Source: Thiohalospira halophila DSM 15071
GTDB taxonomy: Bacteria > Pseudomonadota > Gammaproteobacteria > Thiohalospirales > Thiohalospiraceae
Assembly: GCF_900112605.1 (NCBI RefSeq)
Contig: NZ_FOMJ01000002.1
Location: 1 to 64,000 of the forward strand
Length of the DNA stretch: 64,000 nt
Reading direction: 5' to 3'
In this document: piece after piece, positions 46,210 to 53,570 of the stretch
Layout of the letters: each line of letters starts with the position of its first letter
Position numbering within the stretch: the stretch's first letter is position 1
The notes under the pieces: generated by a model
Database searches by the model: none
The model's input: the letters and a program-made list of their open reading frames with translations, nothing else
What the model was told of the DNA's origin: nothing
Program-made: the position numbers and the translations under genes

Positions 46210-47327
46210 GGGCCGTCTCCCCGGTTGCGCAGGTGGAAGGTCAGGCCCACGGGTTCGCGCAGGAGGCGATCGGGGTTCCCGGTCACGCGGACCCGGCTGC
46301 CGGGCCCGGCATTCCCGCCGGGGCCGGGTCCGAGGTCATCCACGGGGTTGCTCGCCGGTTGGCGCAGGGGTCGATCGCCTGCCAGTAGCAGGTCGACCCG
46401 GACGGTTATCACCTCGGCGAAATCGCCCACCTGGTCGGCGGGCCGATAGCGGTTGGGGGTGCCGTCGCCATCGGTGTCCTCGCCGTAGAACAGCTGCAGG
46501 GTCTCCACCCCGCGGGCGATCCGGGTGAGATCGCCGTCGGCCCAGCGCAGGAGGGTCGGGATGCCGTTGGAGCGGCCCACGAACCAGGCGATGGTGGAGA
46601 CCCGCTGTACCAGGCCATTCTGCGCGGTGAAGTGGTAGCGCTGGTCGCCGGCGGCCGGCCCGCCCCAGAGGGCGGTGTCGTTGCCACCATCATCATCGCC
46701 ATCGCCGTGCACCAGGGCGTGTTCGGCACCGCTGTTCACCGACTGGATGGCGGTGACGGTGAAGACCCGGGCCCGGGCGCAGTCGGTGACCACGGCCTGG
46801 TCACCAGGGCAGAGGTCGCCGCTACACCCCTCATCCAGGCCACTGGCCGGGTCCACGAAGATCCGGTCGTTTCCCTTCTCCCGGCTCAGGGGGAGGACCG
46901 GACCGCGTCCGCGCCGCAGGATCAGGACGTCGGAGCCGGCGAGGACCCTCCCCTGCAACGCGGTGGGCAGGGCCGGGGTCCAGTTGGCGGCCGTATTGTC
47001 CCGGTTCAGGGTATCGCCGGGGCCGCTGCCGGCGGCCTCGTGGCCGGTAATGGCGGTCGTGAAATCGGTCCGGAAGGCGCTGCCGCTGCTGACCACGTCC
47101 AGCTGCTCGAGCCGGCCCGTGCTGGTGCAGCCGAGGTGACCGGCGGCCAGCAGGTCCCGCCCCAGCTGGTTCAGGGCGAAGCGGGCGTTGCCCTGGACCT
47201 GGGCCTGGTTCTGCTGCAGGCGATTGCTGTCGTGGGTGCCCTGGACGAGGCTCCCGATGCCGGCCAGCAGGATGGCACCCACGGCGAGCGCGATCATGAG
47301 CTCCACGAGCGTGAAGCCCCGGTTCAC
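46206..47327 (-). CDS. pilW: Minor pilin PilW
   Basis: Minor pilin. 373 residues from GTG 47327, chosen because GGAGGTGA, an excellent ribosome binding site, lies 6 bases upstream and the GTGA overlaps the pilV stop. VNRGFTLVELMIALAVGAIL is a type IV prepilin leader with the G/F cleavage site and Glu+5. Two cysteine pairs occur in the globular part (GCSGDLCPGDQ region). An alternative start 8 codons earlier is less likely. Confidence 0.88.
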   Translation of the reverse strand: MNRGFTLVELMIALAVGAILLAGIGSLVQGTHDSNRLQQNQAQVQGNARFALNQLGRDLLAAGHLGCTSTGRLEQLDVVSSGSAFRTDFTTAITGHEAAGSGPGDTLNRDNTAANWTPALPTALQGRVLAGSDVLILRRGRGPVLPLSREKGNDRIFVDPASGLDEGCSGDLCPGDQAVVTDCARARVFTVTAIQSVNSGAEHALVHGDGDDDGGNDTALWGGPAAGDQRYHFTAQNGLVQRVSTIAWFVGRSNGIPTLLRWADGDLTRIARGVETLQLFYGEDTDGDGTPNRYRPADQVGDFAEVITVRVDLLLAGDRPLRQPASNPVDDLGPGPGGNAGPGSRVRVTGNPDRLLREPVGLTFHLRNRGDGP

Positions 47328-47776
47328 GGCGTCACCTCCAGGGAGACACACGTAGTCGGGCTGCAGTCGTCCGCGTTGCTGGTACTCCCCCAGCCGATCC
47401 GCACGGTATAGGTATCGCCGTTCCGGCTGCTGTCGACCCAGGCGGAGGGGAGCCGGTCCAGGGCGCGCTGGCGCCAGGCAGCCAGGTCGAAGGCGGCGAG
47501 CTGGCCCGGGGTGCAGGCAGCGCTCACGCAGTCGGGGCTGCTACCCGTGCCGGTGCCGACGTAGGCGCCGCCGGCGGCGGCGTCCGCGTTGGCCCGGATG
47601 CGTTCGGCCAGGTCGCGGGCCAGCAGGGTGGCCAGGGTCTGGTGGTAGGTGGCGTTCTGGTAGCGGGCGGAATCGGCCTGGAGGCCGACCAGGCCGACCA
47701 CGCCGATGCCGAGGATGGCAACGGCGACCATCACCTCCACGAGGGTGTAGCCGGGCTGGTGCTTCGTGCTGGGCAT
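47324..47776 (-). CDS. pilV: Minor pilin PilV
   Basis: Minor pilin. 150 residues from ATG 47776. MPSTKHQPGYTLVEVMVAVAIL has a G/Y prepilin cleavage site and Glu+5; four cysteines in the C-terminal half (ADDCSPTTC, DCVSAACTPG). First gene of the minor-pilin operon in this window. The usual fimT/fimU upstream and pilE downstream are not here. Confidence 0.85.
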   Translation of the reverse strand: MPSTKHQPGYTLVEVMVAVAILGIGVVGLVGLQADSARYQNATYHQTLATLLARDLAERIRANADAAAGGAYVGTGTGSSPDCVSAACTPGQLAAFDLAAWRQRALDRLPSAWVDSSRNGDTYTVRIGWGSTSNADDCSPTTCVSLEVTP

Positions 47777-47906
47777 GCGACGTCGTCCGTGACGTAGAGC
47801 GATCCTTGCCCAAGAAACTGACACACGGGCACCACTGGATCAATGCGTGGCCGAATCGGTGCCTGCCGATGGCGGACTCGGCCCGAACCCGCCTAGAATG
47901 GACTCC

Positions 47907-49031
47907 ATGACGCGACTGGCCCCCTCATCCCCCGGCTCCGGTGACGACTGCCTGGTCGTCGGCGGCGGCCTTATCGGTATGCTCACGGCCCGCGAGCTGG
48001 CCCTGGAGGGGTGGCGCGTGCGCATCCTGGAGCGGGGCGAGGCGGGGGCGGAGTCCTCCTGGGCCGGGGGCGGGATCCTCTCGCCACTCTATCCCTGGCG
48101 GTCGCCGGAGCCCATTACCCGGCTGGCGATCTGGAGCCAGCGCCGCTACCAGGCCCTGGCGGAGCAGCTCCGTGCCGAGTCCGGGATCGATCCGGAGTGG
48201 TACCACACCGGCATGCTGGTGCTGGACAGCGGCGAGGGGAGCAAGGCCCGCTACTGGGCCCGGGACCACGGCCTGCGCCTGGAGCTGCCCGATAACGAGC
48301 GGGTAGCGAAGCTCGAGCCCGCCCTGGGGACCGCGCCCGGCGACGCCGTCTGGATGCCGGAGGTGGCCAATATCCGCAATCCCCGCCTGGTCCGCGCCCT
48401 GCGAGGCAGCCTCGACCACCTGGGCGTGCCTCTCCACGAGCAGACCCCGGTCACCGGCTGGCTGAAGAGCGAAGGGCGTATCGAGGGCGTGGAGACCGAG
48501 TCGGGCCGCTTCGAGGCCGGCTGCGTGATCCTGGCCGGCGGGGCCTGGAGCGGCAATCTGCTGGCTGGAACGAGGGTGAGCGCTGACATACGGCCCGTGC
48601 GCGGCCAGATGGTGGTCTTCCGCACGACGCCGGACCGGATCCGGCGCGTGCTGTTGCGCCATGACCATTACATCATCCCGCGCCGGGACGGCCACGTCCT
48701 GGCCGGCAGCACCCTGGAAGAGGCCGGCTTCGACAAGACCACCACCGAAGAGGCCAGGCGCCAGCTGGTACGCCTGGCTGTCAGCATGGTTCCCGCCCTG
48801 GGGAATGCCCCGGTGGAGCGCCACTGGGCCGGCCTGCGGCCGGGCTCCCCGGAGGGCGTGCCACTCATCGGGCCCCACCCGGAGCTGGAGGGGCTCTGGC
48901 TCAATACCGGCCACTATCGTAACGGCGTCGTCATGGGGCCCGCCTCGGCGCGCCTGCTCACCGATCTCCTCATGGGATGGCCCACGCGCCTGGACCCATC
49001 CGTCTACGCGCCCGCCCCGGCCGAGGTGTGA
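47907..49031 (+). CDS. thiO: ThiO-like glycine oxidase / DAO-family flavoprotein
   Basis: Glycine oxidase makes dehydroglycine for the thiazole part of thiamin. 374 residues from ATG 47907; ATG 47898 in the same frame is an alternative, and neither has a clear ribosome binding site. FAD fold DCLVVGGGLIGMLTARELALEGW, SSWAGGGILSPLYPW as in ThiO, RPVRGQMVVFR, and the closing GLRPGSPEGVPLIGPHPELEGLWLNTGHYRNGVVMGPASA. No thiamin genes are nearby, so the role is inferred from similarity. Confidence 0.82.
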   Translation: MTRLAPSSPGSGDDCLVVGGGLIGMLTARELALEGWRVRILERGEAGAESSWAGGGILSPLYPWRSPEPITRLAIWSQRRYQALAEQLRAESGIDPEWYHTGMLVLDSGEGSKARYWARDHGLRLELPDNERVAKLEPALGTAPGDAVWMPEVANIRNPRLVRALRGSLDHLGVPLHEQTPVTGWLKSEGRIEGVETESGRFEAGCVILAGGAWSGNLLAGTRVSADIRPVRGQMVVFRTTPDRIRRVLLRHDHYIIPRRDGHVLAGSTLEEAGFDKTTTEEARRQLVRLAVSMVPALGNAPVERHWAGLRPGSPEGVPLIGPHPELEGLWLNTGHYRNGVVMGPASARLLTDLLMGWPTRLDPSVYAPAPAEV

Positions 49032-49042
49032 GTGGCTGCGAA

Positions 49043-49072
49043 TTGGACTTAGTCCACTCAGCCCCCTATAAT
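49043..49072 (+). promoter_or_regulatory. Promoter and palindromic operator of the Fur-family gene
   Basis: TTGGAC (49043-49048) and TATAAT (49067-49072) with an 18-base spacer. The -35 overlaps the palindrome TGGACT-T-AGTCCA (49044-49056). This arrangement suggests repression at this promoter, possibly by the encoded regulator itself. Confidence 0.65.
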
Positions 49073-49108
49073 CCCCAGTGACGTATTGCGAGCATCGGTA
49101 CTGAGACT

Positions 49109-49516
49109 ATGCTGAACCGGGCTGAAATCAATCATCGCCTCCAGGGGCTTGGCATCAATCCCACGCAGCAGCGGGTGAGTATCGCCTCCTGCATGCTGGC
49201 CCAGCCGCAGCACCTGGCCGCCGACCAGGTGCTGGCCATGGTCCGGGCCGAGGGGGCGAACGTCTCCAAGGCCACGGTCTACAACACGCTCGCCCTGTTC
49301 GCGCGCAAGGGTCTCATCCGCGAGGTCATCGTGGATCCCTCCCGGGTCTTCTACGACTCCAACACCGACCCGCACCACCACATCTACAACGTGGATACGG
49401 GGGCCCTGGAGGACGTGGACGCCAGTGAATTTCCGGTCCCGGAGATGCCTCACCTCCCCGAGGGGACGGTGGCCGAGGGCGTGGACGTGGTCATCCGGGT
49501 GCGCAACAACGCCTGA
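49109..49516 (+). CDS. Fur-family transcriptional regulator without structural-zinc cysteines
   Basis: 135 residues. N-terminal winged helix (GINPTQQRVSIASCML... ANVSKATVYNTLALFARKGLI) and a metal-binding dimerisation domain with DPHHHIYNVDTG (H89-H91). The CxxC pairs of Fur, Zur and PerR are absent; the only cysteine is C28 in the DNA-binding part. This resembles Irr-like, haem- or peroxide-responsive members. The regulon is unknown. It lies between thiO and tRNA-Thr, with its own strong promoter. Confidence 0.88.
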   Translation: MLNRAEINHRLQGLGINPTQQRVSIASCMLAQPQHLAADQVLAMVRAEGANVSKATVYNTLALFARKGLIREVIVDPSRVFYDSNTDPHHHIYNVDTGALEDVDASEFPVPEMPHLPEGTVAEGVDVVIRVRNNA

Positions 49517-49522
49517 GGGCGC

Positions 49523-49551
49523 TTGGACGGCGCGCTGCCCTTCGCTATACT
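49523..49551 (+). promoter_or_regulatory. Promoter of tRNA-Thr
   Basis: TTGGAC (49523-49528) and TATACT (49546-49551) with a 17-base spacer, 11 bases before the mature tRNA 5' end. Confidence 0.75.
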
Positions 49552-49561
49552 CCCCCGCTTC

Positions 49562-49637
49562 GCCGGAGTAGCTCAGCTGGTAGAGCAACCGATTCGTAAT
49601 CGGTAGGTCGGAAGTTCAAGTCTTCTCTCCGGCACCA
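49562..49637 (+). tRNA. tRNA-Thr (anticodon CGT)
   Basis: 76 bases with CCA encoded. Acceptor GCCGGAG pairs with CTCCGGC; D-arm AGCTCAGCTGGTAGAGC; anticodon stem-loop CCGA-TTCGTAA-TCGG gives CGT for ACG codons; T-arm GGAAG-TTCAAGT-CTTCT. tRNA-Thr(CGT) genes are frequent integration sites, and the Fic cassette lies immediately downstream. Confidence 0.96.
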
Positions 49638-49975
49638 TACAAATCAGGGGCTTACGGTATTCTCCGAAAGGCCCCGATCCCTCCGAGTCACAAGATAGTC
49701 ACAACCCGGGAGGAACCGATTTCGCCGCCTCGCCATCACGCGAGACGGCCGTCGGGCCTCCGTGCGACTCCATCCCCCTTTCCTTGGCCGCCTTCGCTCG
49801 CTCTGTCGGCTTACGTCCCATACCGCCTTGTGGCGAGGGGCGCAACCCAAGGTGCGAGAACCACCGTGACGTCACACCACTGGTGTGAAATGCTTGTTGT
49901 CCCCTTGATCACCTTGAGGTACTTGATTTCGACATATCGGTAGCCGGTATGGAGCGCACGAAGGGGAGACCATCA
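49638..49975. other. Non-coding stretch between tRNA-Thr and the Fic gene
   Basis: 338 bases with no gene I can support; a minus-strand frame at 49644-49850 has no recognisable domain. It holds an imperfect GGGGC...GCCCC hairpin just after the tRNA (49646-49673), a CACAAGATAGTCACAA segment at 49690-49705, and short palindromes described separately. It could contain an attachment-site scar, but no integrase or second tRNA-end copy was found in the window. Confidence 0.5.
49866..49930. repeat. Palindromes and 9-bp triple repeat upstream of the Fic gene
   Basis: GTGACGTCAC (49866-49875) and TCACACCACTGGTGTGA (49872-49888) are perfect overlapping palindromes. They are followed by three 9-bp units sharing CTTGA: CTTGATCAC, CTTGAGGTA, CTTGATTTC (49904-49930). 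These sit 46-110 bases before the Fic start, a plausible operator region. Confidence 0.55.
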
Positions 49976-50590
49976 ATGGATCGCTACTCGGTGGTGGGAG
50001 TCGAGGGGAAGTACGAGCCTGGGTCTGATGAGGCCGTGCTGGCCAATAAGCTATCCATCACAGACCCCGCGGAGATGGTGGAGGTCGAGACCGACCTGCT
50101 CCTCCAATTGTATGAGGCCGTTCTCGAGAGCTTCCCCAGGGATGAGCCCATCACCGTGGCGGTCATCAAGGAGTGGCATCGCCGGTGGCTGGGGAAGGTC
50201 TATGAGTGGGCTGGTCAGGAGCGGGGGGTCAACCTGGGTAAGGACGGTTTTCAGTTCGCTAACGCCGCCCTTGTCCCCAGGCTGCTTGCCGAGTTCGAGC
50301 AGGAATACCTACTCGTTAGCATACCCTGTGCCGGGATGACCCTGGAGCAGTTGGTCCCGGCGATCGCCCGGGTGCATGTAGAGTTGGTCCTGATCCATCC
50401 CTTCCGGGAAGGGAATGGCCGTATTGCACGCCTGCTGGCGGATGTAATGGCGGCCCAGGCAGGTTTCGGGCCGCTACAGTACGACGCTTGGGGAAGCGGG
50501 AAGCCCGACTACATCGGCGCCATTCATGCGGGGCTGGATGGCGACTACGAGCCCATGGAGGAACTGGTCAGGCGAGCGTTAGATCCTTGA
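49976..50590 (+). CDS. Fic domain protein, putative AMPylating toxin
   Basis: Fic enzymes transfer AMP or another nucleotide part onto target proteins. 204 residues from ATG 49976, chosen for the AAGGGGAGA ribosome binding site before it; an ATG at 49949 would add 9. The complete catalytic motif HPFREGNGR is at 141-149, followed by IAR; the flap and RRW-WAGQER region (VIKEWHRRWLGKVYEWAG) is typical. I see no (S/T)xxxE(G/N) inhibitory motif at the N- or C-terminus, which suggests regulation in trans (class I-like). GC content looks lower than its neighbours, and it follows a tRNA gene, so it may be acquired. The 3' end overlaps an antiparallel small gene by 23 bases. Confidence 0.88.
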   Translation: MDRYSVVGVEGKYEPGSDEAVLANKLSITDPAEMVEVETDLLLQLYEAVLESFPRDEPITVAVIKEWHRRWLGKVYEWAGQERGVNLGKDGFQFANAALVPRLLAEFEQEYLLVSIPCAGMTLEQLVPAIARVHVELVLIHPFREGNGRIARLLADVMAAQAGFGPLQYDAWGSGKPDYIGAIHAGLDGDYEPMEELVRRALDP

Positions 50591-50735
50591 AGCGACCCTT
50601 GCGGGAGCGCAGGCGCTCCTCGATCTTCCGGGTCGACTCGCCCGTCTCGATCGCGGTCGAGGTGGCCACCGTCCGGATGATCCGGTCGCGCTTGGTGGGC
50701 GCGCTGGACTTGGTGTCGTCTTTACGGTCGGCCAT
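50568..50735 (-). CDS. 55-residue protein, candidate Fic antitoxin (antiparallel)
   Basis: Begins MADRKDDTKSSAPTKRDRII, then RTVATSTAIETGESTRKIEERL, with a basic C-terminal end (RSRKGRFKDLTLA). STAIET (S26 to T31) resembles the (S/T)xxxE(G/N) inhibitory helix of Fic antitoxins, with E30 as the key glutamate, but T replaces the usual G/N. Length equals the E. coli Fic partner YhfG (55). GGGGG lies about 6-10 bases before the ATG, and a -10 box at 50772-50777 lies upstream. Known class I antitoxin genes precede fic on the same strand; here it converges and overlaps. The gene is well supported; the antitoxin role is inferred. Confidence 0.7.
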   Translation of the reverse strand: MADRKDDTKSSAPTKRDRIIRTVATSTAIETGESTRKIEERLRSRKGRFKDLTLA

Positions 50736-50759
50736 GGGGACCCCCATCCGTTACGGCGC

Positions 50760-50783
50760 ATGTTAAGGGTGATTATACACCCT
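50760..50783 (-). promoter_or_regulatory. Promoter and palindromic operator of the 55-residue gene
   Basis: On the minus strand TATAAT (50777-50772) sits exactly at the centre of the palindrome AGGGTG-ATTATA-CACCCT (50766-50783); it extends to a 24-bp dyad with one mismatch. The -35 (CTGAAG) is weak. A repressor bound here would block the promoter, the pattern expected of an autoregulated antitoxin. Confidence 0.65.
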
Positions 50784-50956
50784 CAAAGGGACGGCTTCAG
50801 TCCCGAGAATGCCTTCCAGACTCGGCGACGGGCTCGACCCGGTTCCGGGCCAGCCGGTCGTCCAGGTCCTTGCGCCGGTCCACGCCGTCAGGGGGACGGT
50901 CTGGCTCGTTCCCGTCTTCTCGCGTTGCTCCGCCGGGATGACCAAGGCAAGGCCCC

Positions 50957-52168
50957 CTAAAGTACCAGGGCCGTCGCCAGGAACAGCATCAGTCCCATGC
51001 CGAGGATGTCGGTGAAGGTGGTCAGGAAGATGCTGCTAGCGGTGGCCGGGTCGGCCCCGAACCGCTTCAACGTCAGCGGGACCATCACGCCGAAGATGCC
51101 GCTGCCGATACAGGCGCCGGTCATGGCGATGACGATCACCAGGCCCAGCAAGAGCGGCTCGATGGAATTCGTCATCACGGCATAGATGAACATGACCACG
51201 CCGGCGATGAGCCCCACGATGACGCCGTTGAGCGCGCCCAGCAGGATCTCCTTGCGTAACAGCTTGCCGACCGGGTAGTCCCGGAGCTGGCCGAGGGTCA
51301 TGCCCCGGAGGGTGATGGCCAGGGCCTGGGCGCCGGTATTGCCGCTCTGGCCGGCCAGTACGGGCAGGAAGACCGCCAGGGCGACGATCCGGGTGATGGT
51401 GTCCTCGAAGGCCCCCACCACCACGGCGGCCGCAAAGGCCGTTGCCAGATTGACCAGCAACCAGGGATGGCGCATGCGGAACGACGAGAGGACCGAGGTG
51501 CTGACCTGCTCCTCCTTGTCCACGCCGTACTGGGCGCCGGCCTGGCCGCTGAGCTCCGAGGCAATGCGCTCGTACAGCTTCCAGCCGTGCACCACCCCCA
51601 GTATGCGCTGCGCATCGTCGACCACCGGGTATAACGGATAATGGCGATAGAGCACTTCGCCGATGGCCTCGTGGATCGGGGTGTCCGCCTGGAAGGCGAA
51701 CGGATTGGCGATCATGATATCCGCCAGGGTTTCGGACGGCTTGGCCAGTAGCAGCTCCCGCATCCCCACGACACCGACCAGGCGTTCGGCTTCGGTGACG
51801 AAGATGTAGCTGATCTCCTGCAGGTCCGAGCTCTTCACCAGGAAGGCGAGGGATTCGGCCACGGTGTGGCTGGCCGGCAGGACCGCCGGCACGGGCGTCA
51901 TCAGCTCGCCGATGGTCTCTTCGACGCCGGAAAGCACGGCCCTGGTGGCAAGGTCCTCCGGGCCCACCGACTCCGCCATGTGGGACGCCACCTCCATTGC
52001 CTGGTCATGGGGCAGGCGCGTCAGGACGAACTGGATCTCGTCCGGCTCCAGCTTCGCCAGTGCGTCCGCCGCCTCGGTGGGCGACTGCTCCCGAATCGCC
52101 TCGACTCGTTCGGTGAATCCGGGGTTGTTCGACATGGTGTGAGCCTGCTGGTAGTAGGGTTCTTTCAT
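50957..52168 (-). CDS. mgtE: MgtE-family magnesium transporter
   Basis: Mg2+ channel/transporter in the inner membrane. 403 residues from ATG 52168; ATG 52135 is an equal alternative. A short cytosolic N-domain (about 15-75) precedes two CBS domains (about 80-205) and five membrane helices with the pore signature LAGQSGNTGAQALAITLRG and TTFTDILGMGLML at the end. The N-domain is shorter than in the 450-residue Thermus protein. Single gene; a hairpin lies in its upstream region. Confidence 0.92.
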   Translation of the reverse strand: MKEPYYQQAHTMSNNPGFTERVEAIREQSPTEAADALAKLEPDEIQFVLTRLPHDQAMEVASHMAESVGPEDLATRAVLSGVEETIGELMTPVPAVLPASHTVAESLAFLVKSSDLQEISYIFVTEAERLVGVVGMRELLLAKPSETLADIMIANPFAFQADTPIHEAIGEVLYRHYPLYPVVDDAQRILGVVHGWKLYERIASELSGQAGAQYGVDKEEQVSTSVLSSFRMRHPWLLVNLATAFAAAVVVGAFEDTITRIVALAVFLPVLAGQSGNTGAQALAITLRGMTLGQLRDYPVGKLLRKEILLGALNGVIVGLIAGVVMFIYAVMTNSIEPLLLGLVIVIAMTGACIGSGIFGVMVPLTLKRFGADPATASSIFLTTFTDILGMGLMLFLATALVL

Positions 52169-52224
52169 GACAGTCTATACGCCTGGTTCTCACTGAACGA
52201 AACCGCGCGTTCCGGCGGATGAAG

Positions 52225-52256
52225 CCGACCCTTTCGATTCCATTGAAAGGGTGTCG
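52225..52256. promoter_or_regulatory. Bulged hairpin upstream of mgtE
   Basis: CCGACCCTTTC (52225-52235) pairs with GAAAGGGTGTCGG (52244-52256) with a 2-base bulge and an 8-base loop. It lies 57 bases before the mgtE ATG and so could be in its leader. I could not match it to a known Mg2+ riboswitch. Confidence 0.35.
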
Positions 52257-52406
52257 GGGCTGGTGGAGGGGCGGGTCCTGGAATCCCGGGTCGGTACGGG
52301 AACGCGCCCTGGTAACGGGAGTCGAACCTGCCGGATCCGGCGACGGAAGATATACTGGCGGACGGTCAGGGGCTGAGCGGCCGCGTACGAATGATAGAGG
52401 AGGAAG

Positions 52407-52826
52407 ATGATGCTGATGCTTGAGGTCAGGGACCTGGGTTGGTGGTACTGGCTGGTGACCGCGGCGCTGTTGAGCTGGGGGGTGCTGGTGGATCCGCTGG
52501 GGCTCTACCTGGCCATCGGCCTGACCGTGGTCAACCTGGCGCATTTCACCCTGCGGGCATCGGGAGTGACCGACTTCCCGGTCCAGGTGCGGTTCTTCTA
52601 TCTCCTGCTGTTGCTGATCGCGCTGCCCGAGCCCATGCGCTGGCTCTTCTGGGTCCCCATGATCGGGACCTGGGCCCAGGTGCTGGTGGGCTATTGCGCC
52701 ATGGCGCGCCTGGTCTCGCTGTTCCCGTGGAATCGGGAGGCGGGGCTCACCGGCCGGATGGTGTGGCGGACCTTCTTTTCCCTGCCGGTCCGGGGCAGCG
52801 TGGCCGCCTCTTCCGCCAACGACTGA
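52407..52826 (+). CDS. Small integral membrane protein of unknown function
   Basis: 139 residues from ATG 52407, with TAGAGGAGGAAG as a strong ribosome binding site. About four hydrophobic segments: 12-30 (WYWLVTAALLSWGVLV), 32-50, 62-75 (FFYLLLLLIALP) and 80-100. A Ser/Ala-rich tail follows. No family recognised. A TATACT at 52351-52356 could be its -10. It converges on the rhodanese gene. Confidence 0.72.
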   Translation: MMLMLEVRDLGWWYWLVTAALLSWGVLVDPLGLYLAIGLTVVNLAHFTLRASGVTDFPVQVRFFYLLLLLIALPEPMRWLFWVPMIGTWAQVLVGYCAMARLVSLFPWNREAGLTGRMVWRTFFSLPVRGSVAASSAND

Positions 52827-52833
52827 CGACCTT

Positions 52834-52863
52834 CCCGGGCGGCTCTCAGGGGGGCCACCCGGG
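52834..52863. terminator. Hairpin between the membrane protein and rhodanese genes
   Basis: CCCGGGCGGC (52834-52843) pairs with GCCACCCGGG (52854-52863) with one G-T pair, over a 10-base loop, between converging genes. No T-run. Confidence 0.45.
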
Positions 52864-52907
52864 ACGGTGGAACGAGCGAGCGGCCCGGAGGCCGGGCGCG
52901 ACCGGGC

Positions 52908-53453
52908 CTACTCGGCCGGACCGGCCATCTTCTCCCGGTTCAGGCTGCCGGACCAGGGCAGGCCGGAGTTCTGCCAGCCATTCCGCAGGCGGCGGCCGGC
53001 GAGCTGCCCCTCCTCCATGCGGTCGCCCTGGAAGCCGTGGCGAACGTAGTGGACCGACTCGAAGCCCTGTTCCAGCAGGTACTCGGCGCTGGGCTTGCCG
53101 CGGGTGCTGCCGGAGCGGCACATGGTGATCACCGTGTCGGAGCGGTCCATGCCGCGGGCCTCCAGGGCGGCGGCCACTTCCTCGGCGAAGTCCCGGTTCA
53201 TGGGCATGGCGAAGACCCCCTTGCGCTCGTTCCAGCCGGTGAGGTCGATGCGCCTGAAGGGGATGTTCGCGTCCACCACGTCGGTGAAGCCCACGAAGTG
53301 GATCTCGGCGGGATCGCGGACGTCGATGAAGAGGATCTCCTCGTCCCCGCTGGTGACGCGTTCGTGAACCTCGGTGGCCGACAGGGCCAGATCGTCGGCG
53401 GCGGCCGTGCCGGCCAGGGTCAGACCGAGGGTGAGGGCGAGAATGCGGCGCAT
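52908..53453 (-). CDS. Periplasmic rhodanese-like protein
   Basis: 181 residues. Signal peptide 1-19 (LALTLGLTLAGTAAA). A single rhodanese domain has FIDVRDPAE and an active-site cysteine, C112, in TMCRSGSTRGKPSAEYL. The loop is longer than in six-residue rhodanese loops and resembles the DUF/PQQ-linked or sulfur-oxidation-linked exported rhodaneses. It may carry persulfide sulfur in the periplasm, fitting FccAB. The ATTAG palindrome just upstream suggests transcriptional control. Confidence 0.85.
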   Translation of the reverse strand: MRRILALTLGLTLAGTAAADDLALSATEVHERVTSGDEEILFIDVRDPAEIHFVGFTDVVDANIPFRRIDLTGWNERKGVFAMPMNRDFAEEVAAALEARGMDRSDTVITMCRSGSTRGKPSAEYLLEQGFESVHYVRHGFQGDRMEEGQLAGRRLRNGWQNSGLPWSGSLNREKMAGPAE

Positions 53454-53474
53454 GGAACCTCCGAATGGGGTAAA

Positions 53475-53492
53475 TATTAGTAATTTCTAATA
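53475..53492. promoter_or_regulatory. TATTAG-N6-CTAATA palindrome upstream of the rhodanese gene
   Basis: TATTAG (53475-53480) and CTAATA (53487-53492) form a perfect inverted repeat in an AT-rich island within very GC-rich DNA, 22-39 bases before the rhodanese ATG. This looks like an ArsR-type operator; the regulator is not in the window. Confidence 0.55.
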
Positions 53493-53570
53493 CAAATCCC
53501 CGCCTTCTGCAACAGGGCCTGGGGTTCTCTGAGCCCGGCTGGAGCAGGCCGGGAACCGATTGGCCCGGAT

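Noticed and set aside
49644-49850. Minus-strand frame after tRNA-Thr as a possible integrase remnant
   Set aside because: 68 residues rich in Arg, with no R-H-R-Y integrase motif; cannot be supported.
50760-50956. Minus-strand coding-like patch reading NEPDRPPDGVDRRKDLDDRL
   Set aside because: No start, no partner sequence recognised, and only about 45 codons; it could be a decayed gene but evidence is too thin.
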